The notes: generated by a model not told the origin, from the letters alone. Shown: positions 35,601 through 44,091, counted from the first letter of the stretch. The stretch: 64,000 nt of DNA from Arthrobacter sp. NEB 688 (GCF_013201035.1 NZ_CP053707.1:3658001-3722000), one strand, 5' to 3'. Program-made: numbers and translations.

Positions 35601-35714
35601 TCGGGCGAGCCCGGCGGGGTCGCGGTGGGTCACGACGACCGCCGTGACGACGGGGCGCACCGCGGCGGTGGTGGCCGGTGCCGTGTCCACGGGACGGGGT
35701 GGGGCGAGCGTCAT
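32601..35714 (-). CDS. Giant GT2 glycosyltransferase with polytopic membrane region
   Basis: 1037 aa. Residues about 25-260 form a GT2-like domain: VTAVVVTHRDPAGLARLLDA, LLWLLPVGTTPEPAALV, and SFGDVGADLDLGWRAQLSG where a catalytic ED/DxD would lie. About fourteen hydrophobic segments follow, then an extracellular domain of about 250 residues and a final helix. This architecture is typical of a conserved actinobacterial gene upstream of DUF5719 and downstream of whiB. Possible role: adding sugars to a wall polymer; the substrate is unknown. The usual DxD is weak, so the GT domain may have changed function. Confidence 0.8.
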   Translation of the reverse strand: MTLAPPRPVDTAPATTAAVRPVVTAVVVTHRDPAGLARLLDAVLAQTQRPDDLLVLDRTDGAAVPDPDGVGEVTVASLVERMRAHHDVVVRVVAADHRRPLRRAVHRAVLDLPEDRTSLLWLLPVGTTPEPAALVRLVDAWRRSPSTGIVGPKHVDAEAPHRLRALSIRTTRGGRLLARPLPGEPDQGQYDTTSDVLAVPFAGSLLERDLLLALRGWETSFGDVGADLDLGWRAQLSGRRVVVVPSSRMRSAPGVATASATTAARRRAARRVALARAPWWWSPVLVVWVALTSVVAALGLLLLKRPRSAWAEIGALTSLDPVRGLRSRWRTRHRATVRRRDLAAVFEPRRAVLTSWGDSVHHALLPPQAPIGDAAADLNPRSWLVRVVRHPAVVAVLAALAVTVAAGRTLGFGVVTGLGGGLQGGELVGARTTAAGLWHGWRDGWTGAGLGGPEQAGPAHVLLAGPAWLVTHLPLVPVPSSPAGLVVGLLLLLAMPLGALSAYLMLRALTPRRWLRTLGALAWATSGPAVAGVAQGRLGAAVALVLLPAVAAGLMLLAARRATATSAFATSLALVVLGSFAPVLAALGVLVALVLLLVRRGSRTAALVTALVPSAVLAPWVVRAGEVSWPALVAGSGLADWGGDPLPAWRTALLDVGGAGAPLWWTALPFVTVAVLALGAGRRRRGGASTLALLVPLLLAAALAAPRVRLGTVPAGLPEAGAPVTPWVGTLLLPLVLVLVLALVRGLDGLPVRGLRGARRVGSWTVLGAGVAAVAVLAGGVVAGGLGRLLAPWSDPRPAVAVDQSEGAFATRSLFVVPGDRGAGYRVLGREDATLVRGLPAPAGADAAIAGDVTALLGAEPGSEALVRDTAADLLAVRGEQVPEVVRRLDATDGLQRISPRAGWELWRLSPSGADSEALVASPRLRMETPDEVRLVVTTGQHGATVTTVDAPADSRLVVAEPAAWAEHAVVEVDGRVLSAVPGEPTPTYELPRGPGELTITLTDPQRWWHLGQLLAVAVLCFLAVPFGRRESRVGER

Positions 35715-35748
35715 CCGGACGAGGCCTTCGACGAGGGGAGACCCCTCG

Positions 35749-36024
35749 TCAGACGGCGCGCTTCTTCAGCTTGCGCCGCTCGCGCTCGGACAGGCCGCCC
35801 CAGATGCCGAAGCGCTCGTCGTTGCCGAGGGCGTACTCGAGGCACTCGGAGCGCACCTCGCACGAGACGCAGACCTTCTTGGCCTCGCGGGTGGAGCCGC
35901 CCTTCTCGGGGAAGAACGCCTCGGGGTCGGTCTGCGCGCAGAGCGACCGCTCCTGCCAGGACAGGGCCCCCTCGTCCGGCTCCGGTGAGCCGAGCATCCC
36001 CTCGACCAGAAAGAGCTCGTGCAT
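35749..36024 (-). CDS. whiB: WhiB-family iron-sulfur transcription factor (WhiB2/WhmD-like)
   Basis: 91 aa. Four cysteines (C29, C52, C55, C61) in the C-Xn-CxxC-x5-C pattern bind a 4Fe-4S cluster. GIWGGLSERERRKLKK (from residue 73) is the turn and basic tail that contact sigma factor and DNA. The location beside fbiA/fbiB and DUF3499 matches mycobacterial whiB2 (division and septation). ATG at 36022-36024 with GGAGGA six bases upstream. A clear promoter lies 60-95 bp upstream. Confidence 0.95.
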   Translation of the reverse strand: MHELFLVEGMLGSPEPDEGALSWQERSLCAQTDPEAFFPEKGGSTREAKKVCVSCEVRSECLEYALGNDERFGIWGGLSERERRKLKKRAV

Positions 36025-36085
36025 GATGCTTCCTCCTCGACCTCGACCCGTGCACCCCGGACGGTCACCCCGGAGTACATGCAGG

Positions 36086-36117
36086 GAATTACACGCGTGT
36101 CATGCCACGCTCGTCAA
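36086..36117 (-). promoter_or_regulatory. whiB promoter with palindrome ACACGCGTGT
   Basis: On the minus strand TTGACG (36112-36117), an 18-bp spacer and TGTAAT (36088-36093) form a -35/-10 pair. The palindrome ACACGCGTGT (36091-36100) overlaps the -10 edge and may be an operator. The 15-mer ACACGCGTGTAATTC (36086-36100) recurs with one mismatch upstream of the wall-hydrolase gene at 50485. Confidence 0.6.
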
Positions 36118-36271
36118 GCCAAACGGTGTTATCGACGAGATTTCCCGTGATCCGGTGACTGTGGTACGGGTGGGGCTCCGGCGGGCCACGGGGCGCGGGT
36201 GGCGCCCGGTCCGCCGCCCCGGGGGTGCACCGCCTCCCCCGGGGCCGCTCCCGGCTGAGAGACTGGCGCCC

Positions 36272-37246
36272 ATGCGCATCACGGCTCTCGCCGGTGGCGT
36301 CGGCGGGGCCCGGTTCGTCCGGGGCCTGCGGCACCACCTCGACACCACGCCCGGCCTCGAGGACACCGAGGTCACCGTCGTGGCCAACACCGGTGACGAC
36401 ATCACCCTGTTCGGCCTGCGGGTCTCCCCCGACGTCGACACGCTGCTCTACACGCTCGGCGGCGGCATCGACGAGTCCCAGGGCTGGGGCCGCGCCGACG
36501 AGAGCCACCGCGTGCAGTCCGAGCTCGCCGCCTACGGCGCGCAGCCGCAGTGGTTCGCGCTCGGCGACCGCGACGTGGGGACGCACGTCGTGCGCTCGCA
36601 GTGGCTCGGCCAGGGCGTGGGCCTCTCGGAGGTGACCGCCCGCCTCGCGGCGCGCTGGGGGCTGCCCGAGCAGCGCATCACGCTCCTGCCGATGACCGAC
36701 ACCCCCGTCGAGACCCACGTGGTCGTCGACGACGGCGACGGCGAGCGCGCGATCCACTTCCAGGAGTGGTGGGTCCGCCACCAGGCCGCGATCCCGGCGC
36801 GGCGCTTCGTCGTCGCGGGGCTGGACCGCGCGGCGGCCGCCCCGGGGGTCCTCGACGCGATCCGGCAGGCCGATGTCGTGCTGCTGCCGCCGAGCAACCC
36901 CGTCGTGTCCATCGGCATCGTCCTCGGCGTCCCCGGCGTCCGGGACGCCCTGCGCGGCACGACGGCTCCCGTCGTGGGCGTCTCTCCGCTCATCTCCGGG
37001 CGCCCGGTCCGCGGGCACGCCGACGCGTGCCTCGAGGCCATCGGCGTGCCCGCCACCGCGGCCGCCGTCGGCGGGCTGTACGAGGACTTCCTCGACGCCT
37101 GGCTCGTCGACCCCGCCGACGCCGACACCACGCTGGCGCGGGCCCGGGTCGAGGCCTTCGACGGCCCGCTGCTCATGTCCGACGTCGAGGCGACGGCGCG
37201 CATCGCGGCGCATGCCCTGCGCCTGGCGACCGCGGTCACCGCGTGA
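36272..37246 (+). CDS. fbiA: 2-phospholactate/phosphoenolpyruvate transferase of F420 synthesis (CofD/FbiA)
   Basis: 324 aa. CofD/FbiA joins a guanylylated phospho-acid to the deazaflavin Fo, giving F420-0 or dehydro-F420-0. Motifs: [61 protein letters not shown] and the C-terminal [11 protein letters not shown]. The ATG at 36272 begins directly with the conserved N-terminus. Its GTGA overlap with fbiB indicates co-translation. The partner genes fbiC and fbiD are not in the window. Confidence 0.95.
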   Translation: MRITALAGGVGGARFVRGLRHHLDTTPGLEDTEVTVVANTGDDITLFGLRVSPDVDTLLYTLGGGIDESQGWGRADESHRVQSELAAYGAQPQWFALGDRDVGTHVVRSQWLGQGVGLSEVTARLAARWGLPEQRITLLPMTDTPVETHVVVDDGDGERAIHFQEWWVRHQAAIPARRFVVAGLDRAAAAPGVLDAIRQADVVLLPPSNPVVSIGIVLGVPGVRDALRGTTAPVVGVSPLISGRPVRGHADACLEAIGVPATAAAVGGLYEDFLDAWLVDPADADTTLARARVEAFDGPLLMSDVEATARIAAHALRLATAVTA

Positions 37247-38334
37247 GCGAGGGCGTCGTCGAGGTCCGCCCGCTCGCCGGCCTGCCCGAGGTCGGGGCCG
37301 GGGACGACCTCGCGGCGCTGCTGCTCGCGGCCCTCGCGTCCGACGGGCAGGCGCTGCGCGACGGCGACTGCCTCGTCGTCTCGAGCAAGGTCGTCTCCAA
37401 GGCCGCCGGCCTCACGTGGCCCGGCGAGCGCGTCGACGCCGTGGCCGCCCACACCGTGCGCGTGGTCGCCGAGCGCGCCGGGAGCACCGGCGCCACCCGC
37501 GTCGTCGAGTCCGTCGCTGGGCCGGTGATGGCCGCCGCCGGGGTCGACGCCTCCAACACCGGGCCGAGCGGCGCGGTGCTGATGCTGCCGGAGCGCCCGG
37601 ACGTCGAGGCGGGCCGGCTGCGCGAGGCGCTGCTCGCGGCCGCGGCCGACGCCCTCCCCCGCCGGATGCTGGCCGTCGTCCTCTCCGACACCGCCGGGCG
37701 CCCCTGGCGCGCCGGCCAGACCGACTTCGCGCTCGGCGCCGCCGGCCTCGCCGTCCTCGACGACCTGCGGGGCGGCGTCGACCACGACGGCCGCCCGCTG
37801 GCCGTCACCGCGCGGGCCGTGGCCGACGAGGTCGCCGCCGCCGCCGACCTCGTCAAGGGCAAGGCCGACGGGGTGCCCGCGGCGCTCGTGCGCGGCCTGC
37901 CGGCGGCGTGGTTCGTCCCGGCCGCCGGGGACGCCGGCGGAGGCGGACACGTCGAGGGCACCGACGGGGCGGCCGCGCTCGTGCGGACCGGCCCGGGCGA
38001 CTGGTTCGCGCTCGGGCACGTCGAGGCCGTGCGGGCCGCGCTGGGCGTCGCCCCCGGCTCGCCGGACTCGGACGAGGTCGGGCTGCGCTCCGTCGCCCCC
38101 GAGCCGCTGCTCGACCGGGTCGGCCGCGTGGTCGCGCTCGCGCTGCACGACGTCGAGGACGGGTCGGTCGACCTCGAGGTCCGTGACGGGGCCGCCGTGC
38201 TGGTGCTCTCCGCGCCCGACCCCTACGACCTCGGCCGGCTCGTCGTGCGCGCGCAGGTGGCCGCCGCCTCCGAGGACCTCACGGCCGTGCTCGGCGAGCG
38301 CGGGCCCGCCTCGGTCACCCTGCACCTCTCCTGA
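37243..38334 (+). CDS. fbiB: F420-0:gamma-glutamyl ligase (CofE/FbiB), no nitroreductase domain
   Basis: 363 aa. Residues 1 to about 245 are the CofE domain, adding glutamates to F420-0. It shows [48 protein letters not shown] and [19 protein letters not shown]. The mycobacterial protein is about 450 aa, with an FMN-binding nitroreductase domain that reduces dehydro-F420. Here the C-terminal 110 residues (from about [16 protein letters not shown]) are too short for that fold and I do not recognise them. The GTG start overlaps fbiA. Confidence 0.9.
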   Translation: MSEGVVEVRPLAGLPEVGAGDDLAALLLAALASDGQALRDGDCLVVSSKVVSKAAGLTWPGERVDAVAAHTVRVVAERAGSTGATRVVESVAGPVMAAAGVDASNTGPSGAVLMLPERPDVEAGRLREALLAAAADALPRRMLAVVLSDTAGRPWRAGQTDFALGAAGLAVLDDLRGGVDHDGRPLAVTARAVADEVAAAADLVKGKADGVPAALVRGLPAAWFVPAAGDAGGGGHVEGTDGAAALVRTGPGDWFALGHVEAVRAALGVAPGSPDSDEVGLRSVAPEPLLDRVGRVVALALHDVEDGSVDLEVRDGAAVLVLSAPDPYDLGRLVVRAQVAAASEDLTAVLGERGPASVTLHLS

Positions 38335-38374
38335 CCCACGGGGCGCCCGAGCCCACCCGGGCCCCCTCGAGATC

Positions 38375-38418
38375 AGGCAACACGCAGAGGATCCGGGCCC
38401 GACGCCTGCGCGTTGCCT
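38375..38418. terminator. Long inverted repeat between fbiB and DNA glycosylase gene
   Basis: AGGCAACACGCAG (38375-38387) and CTGCGCGTTGCCT (38406-38418) pair at 12 of 13 positions around an 18-nt loop, and TCGA flanks both sides. The genes converge, so it is probably a bidirectional terminator. Its lower GC content is unusual here, and a small dispersed palindromic element is also possible. Confidence 0.55.
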
Positions 38419-38458
38419 CCTCTCGACGTCCGGGATGCCTCCGCGCCGAGGGGAGGGG

Positions 38459-39394
38459 TCAGCGGCCGCGGGTGGGCAGGTGCGTCGGCAACGTCATCCG
38501 CGGGCCGCGCCGCGGCCGGTGGTGGCCGCCGAGCTCGAGGAGGCGCTGCACCCGGTAGCGGTGCCCGCGCCAGGGCTCGAGGAGCTCGGCGAGGGCGTCG
38601 TCGTCCTGCGGGGTGCCGGTCAGCGCCCACGTCATGTCCTTGGCCACGTGGTAGTCGCCGAAGCTCACCTCGTCGGGGAGGCCGAGCGCGCGCTGGGCGA
38701 CCTCGGCCCACGTCCACCGCCCGATGCCCGGCAGCGCGGTGATGCGCGCCCGCGCCGCCTCGGCGCTCATCCCGACGCACTCCTCGAGCCGCCCCGCGTA
38801 CCGGACGGCGGCCGAGACGGTCCGCGAGCGCTGCGGGTCGACGCCGGCGGCCAGCCACTCCCACGACGGGACCGACGCCCAGCCGGCCGGCGTCGGCGCG
38901 ACGACGAGCCCGAGGTCCTCCCCCGGGCCGGGCGCCGGCTCGCCGAAGCGCCGCACGAGGCGCCGGTAGCCGGCGAACGCCTCCTTGCCGGTGACCTTCT
39001 GCTCGATGACCGACGGCACGAGGTTCTGGACGACGAGCCCGGAGCGAGGGACGCGCCAGCCGGGCCGCCGTCGCCACTCGTCGGCGACGAGGGGGTGCAG
39101 CGAGGCGTCGAAGCCGCTGGGGTCGTCGTCCTCGCCGAGCAGCGCCGGCACCTGCTCGAGCATCCAGGCCGCGCCGCTCCCCCACGCGCTGGCCGTGACC
39201 TCGTCAGCGGCGACACCAAGGACGGTGAGCCGCAGCGTGACCGGGCCGTCGGGGGTGCGCCAGGCGAACCACCAGCCGGCGTCGTCGCGGCGGCTCGTGG
39301 GGTCGCCGGCGCCGCGCCGGAAGATGCCGACGACCGCGCCGAGCGGCACCGGCCGCGCGGTGCGCACGACCCGGAGCACACCCTCGGCGGCCAT
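38459..39394 (-). CDS. DNA-3-methyladenine glycosylase-like (HhH-GPD) protein
   Basis: 311 aa. It resembles the AlkA-type base-excision glycosylase superfamily. The helix-hairpin-helix ITALPGIGRWTWAEVAQRAL is followed by EVSFGDYHVAKDM, whose Asp lies where the catalytic aspartate sits. FDASLHPLVADEWRRRPG and LVVQNLVPSVIEQKVTGKEA match the family. It probably removes alkylated purines from DNA. The ATG overlaps the preceding methyltransferase stop by one base, so it is the last gene of a mixed operon. Confidence 0.82.
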   Translation of the reverse strand: MAAEGVLRVVRTARPVPLGAVVGIFRRGAGDPTSRRDDAGWWFAWRTPDGPVTLRLTVLGVAADEVTASAWGSGAAWMLEQVPALLGEDDDPSGFDASLHPLVADEWRRRPGWRVPRSGLVVQNLVPSVIEQKVTGKEAFAGYRRLVRRFGEPAPGPGEDLGLVVAPTPAGWASVPSWEWLAAGVDPQRSRTVSAAVRYAGRLEECVGMSAEAARARITALPGIGRWTWAEVAQRALGLPDEVSFGDYHVAKDMTWALTGTPQDDDALAELLEPWRGHRYRVQRLLELGGHHRPRRGPRMTLPTHLPTRGR

Positions 39395-40200
39395 CAGCCC
39401 ACGTGGCGCGGGGCCACCCGCAGCGCGGGGCCCGCGGGGCGCGACGCGCCCTTGAACGCCGCCCAGACGTACGTCGGGACGACCGGCAGGGCGGCCGCGA
39501 GGACCGGCTCGGGGACGCGGGCCGCCCATCCGGGCACGTTGTCGCCGGCGGAGAACGCGGCGGGGTCGGCGAGGACCGGCAGCGTGTAGTCCCAGACGTC
39601 GTAGGCGGCGAAGAGGCGGCGCAGACCGGCCGGCGAGTAGTAGTGCTCGTAGTACGTCTCGCCCTTGCCGGTCAGCCGCATGTAGCGGTCGGCGGCGCGC
39701 TGCGGCAGCCACGAGAGGAACGGCAGCCGGTGGTGCGGCTCGATGACCTGCCAGCGGTGGCCGACGCCGAGGTAGAGCAGCCCGCCGGGGCGCAGGACCC
39801 GGTGGATGTCGGCGACGACGGCCTCGGGGTCGACGACGTGCTCGTAGATGTGGTTGAGGACGACGACGTCGACCGAGGCGTCCTCGAAGGGCAGGTCCTC
39901 GCCGCGGGCGACGCGGAAGTCGACGCGCTCGCCGAAGCGGGCGCGCGCCTTCTCGAGGCCGGGCTCGTCGATGTCGACGCCGCTCGTCGTGGCCCCCGCG
40001 AGGGCGAGCTCGTCGGCGATGAAGCCGGCCGAGCAGCCGACGTCGACGGCCCGCAGCCCGTCGAGCGTGTCGACGCCGAGGGCGTGGCGCACGACGGCGA
40101 TCAGCTTGGCCGCCTTCTGGCGGCGCGCCCGCTCGTCGAGCATCTTCGCCATCGACTCCGAGTAGGCGAGCTGCTCCTCGCGGTCCGGTCGCTCGCTCAT
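39394..40200 (-). CDS. Class I SAM-dependent methyltransferase
   Basis: 268 aa. Motif I AVDVGCSAGFIADELALAGA, acidic VDIDEPGLEKARARF, VVVLNHIYEHVVDPEAV and LRPGGLLYLGVGHRW give a methyltransferase-11/23-like fold. Its C-terminal half (GKGETYYEHYYSPAGLRRL) resembles surface-glycan or lipid-linked methyltransferases. The position among glycosyltransferase genes supports an envelope substrate; this is inference. ATG in an ATGA overlap with the upstream membrane protein gene. A TAGGAT box 7 nt before it (40208-40213) lies within that gene and could give a second, leaderless transcript. Confidence 0.82.
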   Translation of the reverse strand: MSERPDREEQLAYSESMAKMLDERARRQKAAKLIAVVRHALGVDTLDGLRAVDVGCSAGFIADELALAGATTSGVDIDEPGLEKARARFGERVDFRVARGEDLPFEDASVDVVVLNHIYEHVVDPEAVVADIHRVLRPGGLLYLGVGHRWQVIEPHHRLPFLSWLPQRAADRYMRLTGKGETYYEHYYSPAGLRRLFAAYDVWDYTLPVLADPAAFSAGDNVPGWAARVPEPVLAAALPVVPTYVWAAFKGASRPAGPALRVAPRHVG

Positions 40201-41132
40201 CCCGCAGATCCTAGGAGGTGGTGCCGACGTCCCCACGCCCAGCCGCCGCCGGCCACGAGGAGGTCGCCGACGATGGCGAGGAAGCGGGCGACGACGACGA
40301 CCGCCGTCGCGGCCGAGAGCGGCATGAAGGTGACGAGCAGCAGGGCCAGCACGCCGTCGCGCACGCCGACCCCCGCGGGGACGAGCACGGACAGCTGGCC
40401 GGCGGCCGAGGCGAGCGCGAAGCCGCAGACCCCGGCGACCGCGAGGTCGGTGAGGGTCGCGGCGGGCTGGAGCGAGCGGACGAGCACCGCGACCCCGAGC
40501 CCGGCCGAGACCCACGCGGCGGTGAACCACGCGGCGGTCGAGAGGACCGCGCGGCCGCCGAGCCGGTGCTCGAGCGGCTCGCGGCGCAGCACCCGCAGGC
40601 CGAGCGCCACCATCGCGTTGAGCAGCCGCGGCCAGAAGAGGACCGCGCCGACGAGCACCGCCGCGACGACGACCCAGGCCGTGACCGGCGAGCTCCCCCG
40701 CGCGAGCAGGCGGGGCAGCGCGACGACGCCGAGGAGGCTGCCGCAGAGGATGGCCAGGCCGATGGACAGCAGCCCCGTGATCGCCATCCGGCGGCGCGGC
40801 ACGCCGAGCTTGGCGCCCATCTCGGCCTGCGCGAGGACCGTCCACACCGAGCCCGGCAGGTACTTGCCGAGCTGGCCGACGAAGAAGACGCTGGCCGCGG
40901 GGGCGAGCGGCAGCCGGGTGCCGAGGTCGGCGAGCAGGACGCGCCACCCGACGAGCGTGAAGAGGGGCGCGCCGAGGGTGAGGACGAGCGCCAGCACGAC
41001 GGCGGGCCAGCTCATCCGGCCGAGCTCGCGCGAGACCTCGTCCCAGCTGCCGGCCAGCGCCCAGACGACGGCGGCGAGGACGAGGACCAGCAGCCCGTAG
41101 CGGACGACGAGGAGGACCTTGGCGCGGCTCAC
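40197..41132 (-). CDS. Lysylphosphatidylglycerol synthase-like transmembrane protein (UPF0104)
   Basis: 311 aa with about eight hydrophobic helices. FFVGQLGKYLPGSVWTVLAQ, LSVLVPAGVGVRDGVLALL and VVVARFLAIVGDLL match the integral membrane domain shared by LPG synthases and AglD-like proteins. The soluble tRNA-dependent domain is absent. Members next to glycosyltransferases often take part in lipid or lipid-linked-sugar traffic. GTG start at 41130-41132. Follows the GT4 gene by 4 bp. Confidence 0.8.
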   Translation of the reverse strand: MSRAKVLLVVRYGLLVLVLAAVVWALAGSWDEVSRELGRMSWPAVVLALVLTLGAPLFTLVGWRVLLADLGTRLPLAPAASVFFVGQLGKYLPGSVWTVLAQAEMGAKLGVPRRRMAITGLLSIGLAILCGSLLGVVALPRLLARGSSPVTAWVVVAAVLVGAVLFWPRLLNAMVALGLRVLRREPLEHRLGGRAVLSTAAWFTAAWVSAGLGVAVLVRSLQPAATLTDLAVAGVCGFALASAAGQLSVLVPAGVGVRDGVLALLLVTFMPLSAATAVVVVARFLAIVGDLLVAGGGWAWGRRHHLLGSAG

Positions 41133-41136
41133 CGGG

Positions 41137-43014
41137 TCACTTCCGTCGGAACGTCAGGCGCAGCACCGCGTAGGCGGGGGCTCCGTTGTCGCCGAACGCG
41201 ACCCGCGCGTCCCGCATCTGCGCGAGGACGTCGCCGTCCGCGTCCCCGACGAGGGCGAGGCCGAGGTCGTCGGCCCGCGCGAGGATGCCGCGGACGTCGG
41301 CGGCGCGCACCGCGAAGTCGGGGTCGTCGTCACCGATGGGCAGGGTGAGGAGCAGCAGGCCGCCGGAGCGCAGCGACCACGAGGCCTGGCCGACGACGTG
41401 CTGGACGTCGGCCGCGGTGCAGCCGCCGGGGTGCAGGCGGGCCACGACGTCGAGGCTCGCGGTGTCGACGTCGAGGGCCTCGACGGCGGCCCGGCGGCCG
41501 GTCAGCTCGAGCTCGACGGGGGCGAAGCCCAGGGCCCGCGCCCAGCGCGAGAACGGGCTGCTCGAGCCCGACTCGTCGACGATGACGGCGGTGCGCGAGC
41601 GGTCGTCGAGGACCCGGACGAGCGCGGCGACGGCGCCGAGCGCGGCCCAGGCCGCGACGGGGTCCTTGGCCCGCGGCAGGCCGAGGTCGCGAGCGACCTC
41701 GGCGGCCCGGACGGCGTCTGCGTCGACGGCGAGCACGTCGGTGGCGCGGACGTCCTCGGGCAGGTCGAGCGGGCCGATGGTGAGGACCGGCTGCCGGCGC
41801 GCGCGCAGCCCGGCCACGAGGGCCCGGGCCCGGGCGACCGGCCCGACGGGCACGGCCGACGGCTCCGGCTCGTCGACCGGGACGGCCGGCGGGGCGGCGA
41901 GCGCCTCGAGGGCGCCGACGTAGTGGGCCCACGGGCCGGAGAGGTCGGGCTGGCGGACCTCGGCCGCGAGCCGGTCGGCCACGCCGGGTTCAGCGAGGGT
42001 GCGCAGCGCCGCGACGAGGGCGTCGCGGTCGGCCGGCGGCACGAGGAGGCCGTCGACCCCGTCACGCACCTGCCCCGGGAAGGTGCCGACGCTCGTCGCG
42101 AGCACCGGCCGGCCGTGGGCGCGGGCGAGCAGGACGTTCTGCGAGGCCGTCGCCGACCGGTAGGGCAGGACGACGACGTCGTGGCGGGCCATCAGGCCGG
42201 CGATGCGGTCGGCCGGCACGTAGCCGCCGTGGACCTCGACGCGGCCGCGCAGCCGCGGGTCGGCGGCCAGCTCGCGCACACGGCGGCCGGCATCCCCCCA
42301 GAGCTCGCCGGCGACGGTGAGCGTCGGCCCGTCGACCTCGCGCAGGGCCTCGAGGAGCAGGTCGATGCCCTTGTAGTCGCGCACGATGCCGAGCGAGAGC
42401 AGGCGCACGGGGCCGTCGTGCTCGGGCCGGGGCTCCGGCGGGCCACCGGGCAGGTGCGGCGGGAGGTCGACCTCCCGCACGCGGGGCGCGCCGAGCTCGG
42501 CCGCGAGGGCGGCCTGCTCGTCGGAGTGGACGAGGACGGCGTCGGCCCGGCGCACGAGGGACGCGACGAGCGGCCGGTCCCCCGGGCCGGGCTCGTGCGG
42601 CAGGACGTTGTGGGCGATGACGACGACGCGCGGGCCGCGGCCGCTCCCGGCGCCGGCGGCGCGCAGCAGGGCGAGGTGGGCCGGCACGACCGCGGGGACG
42701 ACGTGGACGACGACGATGACGTCGACGTCGCGCAGCCGGCGCCCGGCGCGCAGCCATGTGTCCGGGCGGGCCCAGGACAGGACGCGCAGGGTCCGCGGGA
42801 ACGGCTCGACGTCGGGGGCGCCGCCGGGCACGGCCTGCTCCCCCGGGTAGAGGAAGGCCGGGTAGAGATGGCTCCACGAGACGAGCGTGACCTCGTGGCC
42901 GGCGTCGGCGAGCTCGTGCGCGAGGCTCGTCGTGTGCGCCGCCACGCCGCCCTTGAAGGGGTGCGTCGGCCCGACGAGGGCGACCCGCAGCGCGGCCTCC
43001 GACACCTCAGACAC
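41137..43014 (-). CDS. GT4 glycosyltransferase with C-terminal methyltransferase-like extension
   Basis: 625 aa. Residues 1 to about 375 are GT-B: VALVGPTHPFKGGVAAHTTS, LLSLGIVRDYKGIDLLLEAL, VVLPYRSATASQNVLLARA and GVDGLLVPPADRDAL. Residues about 385-625 hold a separate region with ATDVLAVDADAVRAA and WSLRSGGLLLLTLPIGDDD, resembling a degraded methyltransferase without a GxGxG loop. The GTG at 43012-43014 overlaps the upstream GT2 by 8 bp. Sugar and acceptor unknown. It and the adjacent DPM-like and flippase-like genes make a second glycan module. Confidence 0.82.
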   Translation of the reverse strand: MSEVSEAALRVALVGPTHPFKGGVAAHTTSLAHELADAGHEVTLVSWSHLYPAFLYPGEQAVPGGAPDVEPFPRTLRVLSWARPDTWLRAGRRLRDVDVIVVVHVVPAVVPAHLALLRAAGAGSGRGPRVVVIAHNVLPHEPGPGDRPLVASLVRRADAVLVHSDEQAALAAELGAPRVREVDLPPHLPGGPPEPRPEHDGPVRLLSLGIVRDYKGIDLLLEALREVDGPTLTVAGELWGDAGRRVRELAADPRLRGRVEVHGGYVPADRIAGLMARHDVVVLPYRSATASQNVLLARAHGRPVLATSVGTFPGQVRDGVDGLLVPPADRDALVAALRTLAEPGVADRLAAEVRQPDLSGPWAHYVGALEALAAPPAVPVDEPEPSAVPVGPVARARALVAGLRARRQPVLTIGPLDLPEDVRATDVLAVDADAVRAAEVARDLGLPRAKDPVAAWAALGAVAALVRVLDDRSRTAVIVDESGSSSPFSRWARALGFAPVELELTGRRAAVEALDVDTASLDVVARLHPGGCTAADVQHVVGQASWSLRSGGLLLLTLPIGDDDPDFAVRAADVRGILARADDLGLALVGDADGDVLAQMRDARVAFGDNGAPAYAVLRLTFRRK

Positions 43015-44083
43015 CGTCGCGCGAGCGCACGACGAGGTCGGACAGGAGGGCCAGGGAGGCGATCATGATGCCGCTGACGACGAGGAGCACGGTGCTCGCG
43101 GGGAAGTAGAACGGGTGGCGCACCATGTCGACGACGGCCTTGACCAGCCCGAGCGCCACCATCCACAGCGCGGGCGGCATGAGGACCTTGAGCGGGTCGA
43201 AGTACATGACCATCCGCAGCACCTGGAGGATGTAGCGGTAGGCGTCGCCGACGAAGTGGAACTTGCTGACGCCGGCGCGCTTGGCGTAGCTCGTCTCGAC
43301 GTACTTGATGTCGTGCTGGTTGGACAGGAACGCGATGGTGATCGTCGTGACGCACGAGAAGCCGGCCGGCAGCAGGCGCAGGTAGGGCAGCGAGACCTCG
43401 CGGCGGAACGCGCGCAGGCCCGAGTTGAGGTCGGGGATGCGGGTCTTGGTCAGCCACTCGGCGATCTTGCGGATGAGCCACTTCGCGGGCACGCGGGCCC
43501 ACTTGTGCGTGCCCTCCTCGGTCGTGCGCGCGCCGACGACCTGGTCGTAGGTGAGGTCGTCGCGCAGGATCCGGACGAGCTCGGGGATGCGCTCGTTCTC
43601 GTAGGTCATGTCGGCGTCGGTCCACACGACGATCTCGCCGCGGGACTGCTGGGTGCCGATGCGCCGGGCCGTGCCCGAGCCACCGTTGCGGCGGAAGGGC
43701 AGGACGCGGATGTGCGGGTAGCGCCGCTGGGCGCCGCGCAGCACCTCGAGGGTGTCGTCGGTGCTGGCGTCGTCGATGCAGAGGATCTCGTAGGTGTGCT
43801 CGGAGTCCTCGAGCACGGCGGAGATGCGGTCGATCTCCTCGAGCACGTGCGCGCCCTCGTTGTAGCAGGGCAGGACGACCGTGACGTACGGCGTCGGGCC
43901 GGGGCCGTCGGGCCCGTCCTCGATGACGTAGCCGCCGCTGGTCCGCGTGGACCGGCCGCCGGCCGCGGGGTCGTTGCTCCGGCCGGCCATCTCACCGGTC
44001 CGGACGTCGATCTGCTCGGTGGGGGCCGCGTGGAGGACGTCGTGGGTGGGGTCGCCCTGGGGCGCCGCGGGGTGCTCGTTCAT
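43007..44083 (-). CDS. GtrB/DPM-like GT2 glycosyltransferase
   Basis: 358 aa. An unusual N-terminal extension of about 65 residues, low in complexity, comes before the GT2 domain. YVTVVLPCYNEGAHVLEEID, YEILCIDDASTDDTLEVL, RNGGSGTARRIGTQQ and the metal site VVWTDADMTYENER follow. Two C-terminal hydrophobic segments lie after MVMYFDPLKVLMPPALW. Probable product: polyprenyl-phosphate-sugar for GT-C enzymes. ATG at 44081-44083 has no ribosome-binding site; TAGGCT lies eight bases upstream. Confidence 0.85.
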   Translation of the reverse strand: MNEHPAAPQGDPTHDVLHAAPTEQIDVRTGEMAGRSNDPAAGGRSTRTSGGYVIEDGPDGPGPTPYVTVVLPCYNEGAHVLEEIDRISAVLEDSEHTYEILCIDDASTDDTLEVLRGAQRRYPHIRVLPFRRNGGSGTARRIGTQQSRGEIVVWTDADMTYENERIPELVRILRDDLTYDQVVGARTTEEGTHKWARVPAKWLIRKIAEWLTKTRIPDLNSGLRAFRREVSLPYLRLLPAGFSCVTTITIAFLSNQHDIKYVETSYAKRAGVSKFHFVGDAYRYILQVLRMVMYFDPLKVLMPPALWMVALGLVKAVVDMVRHPFYFPASTVLLVVSGIMIASLALLSDLVVRSRDGV

Positions 44084-44091
44084 CGCCCGCG

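Noticed and set aside
43007-44083. N-terminal 65 residues of the GtrB-like protein as a wrong start
   Set aside because: The ATG has a TAGGCT box at the usual 8-nt spacing and the frame is open. No better start is found, so the extension is kept but noted as unusual.
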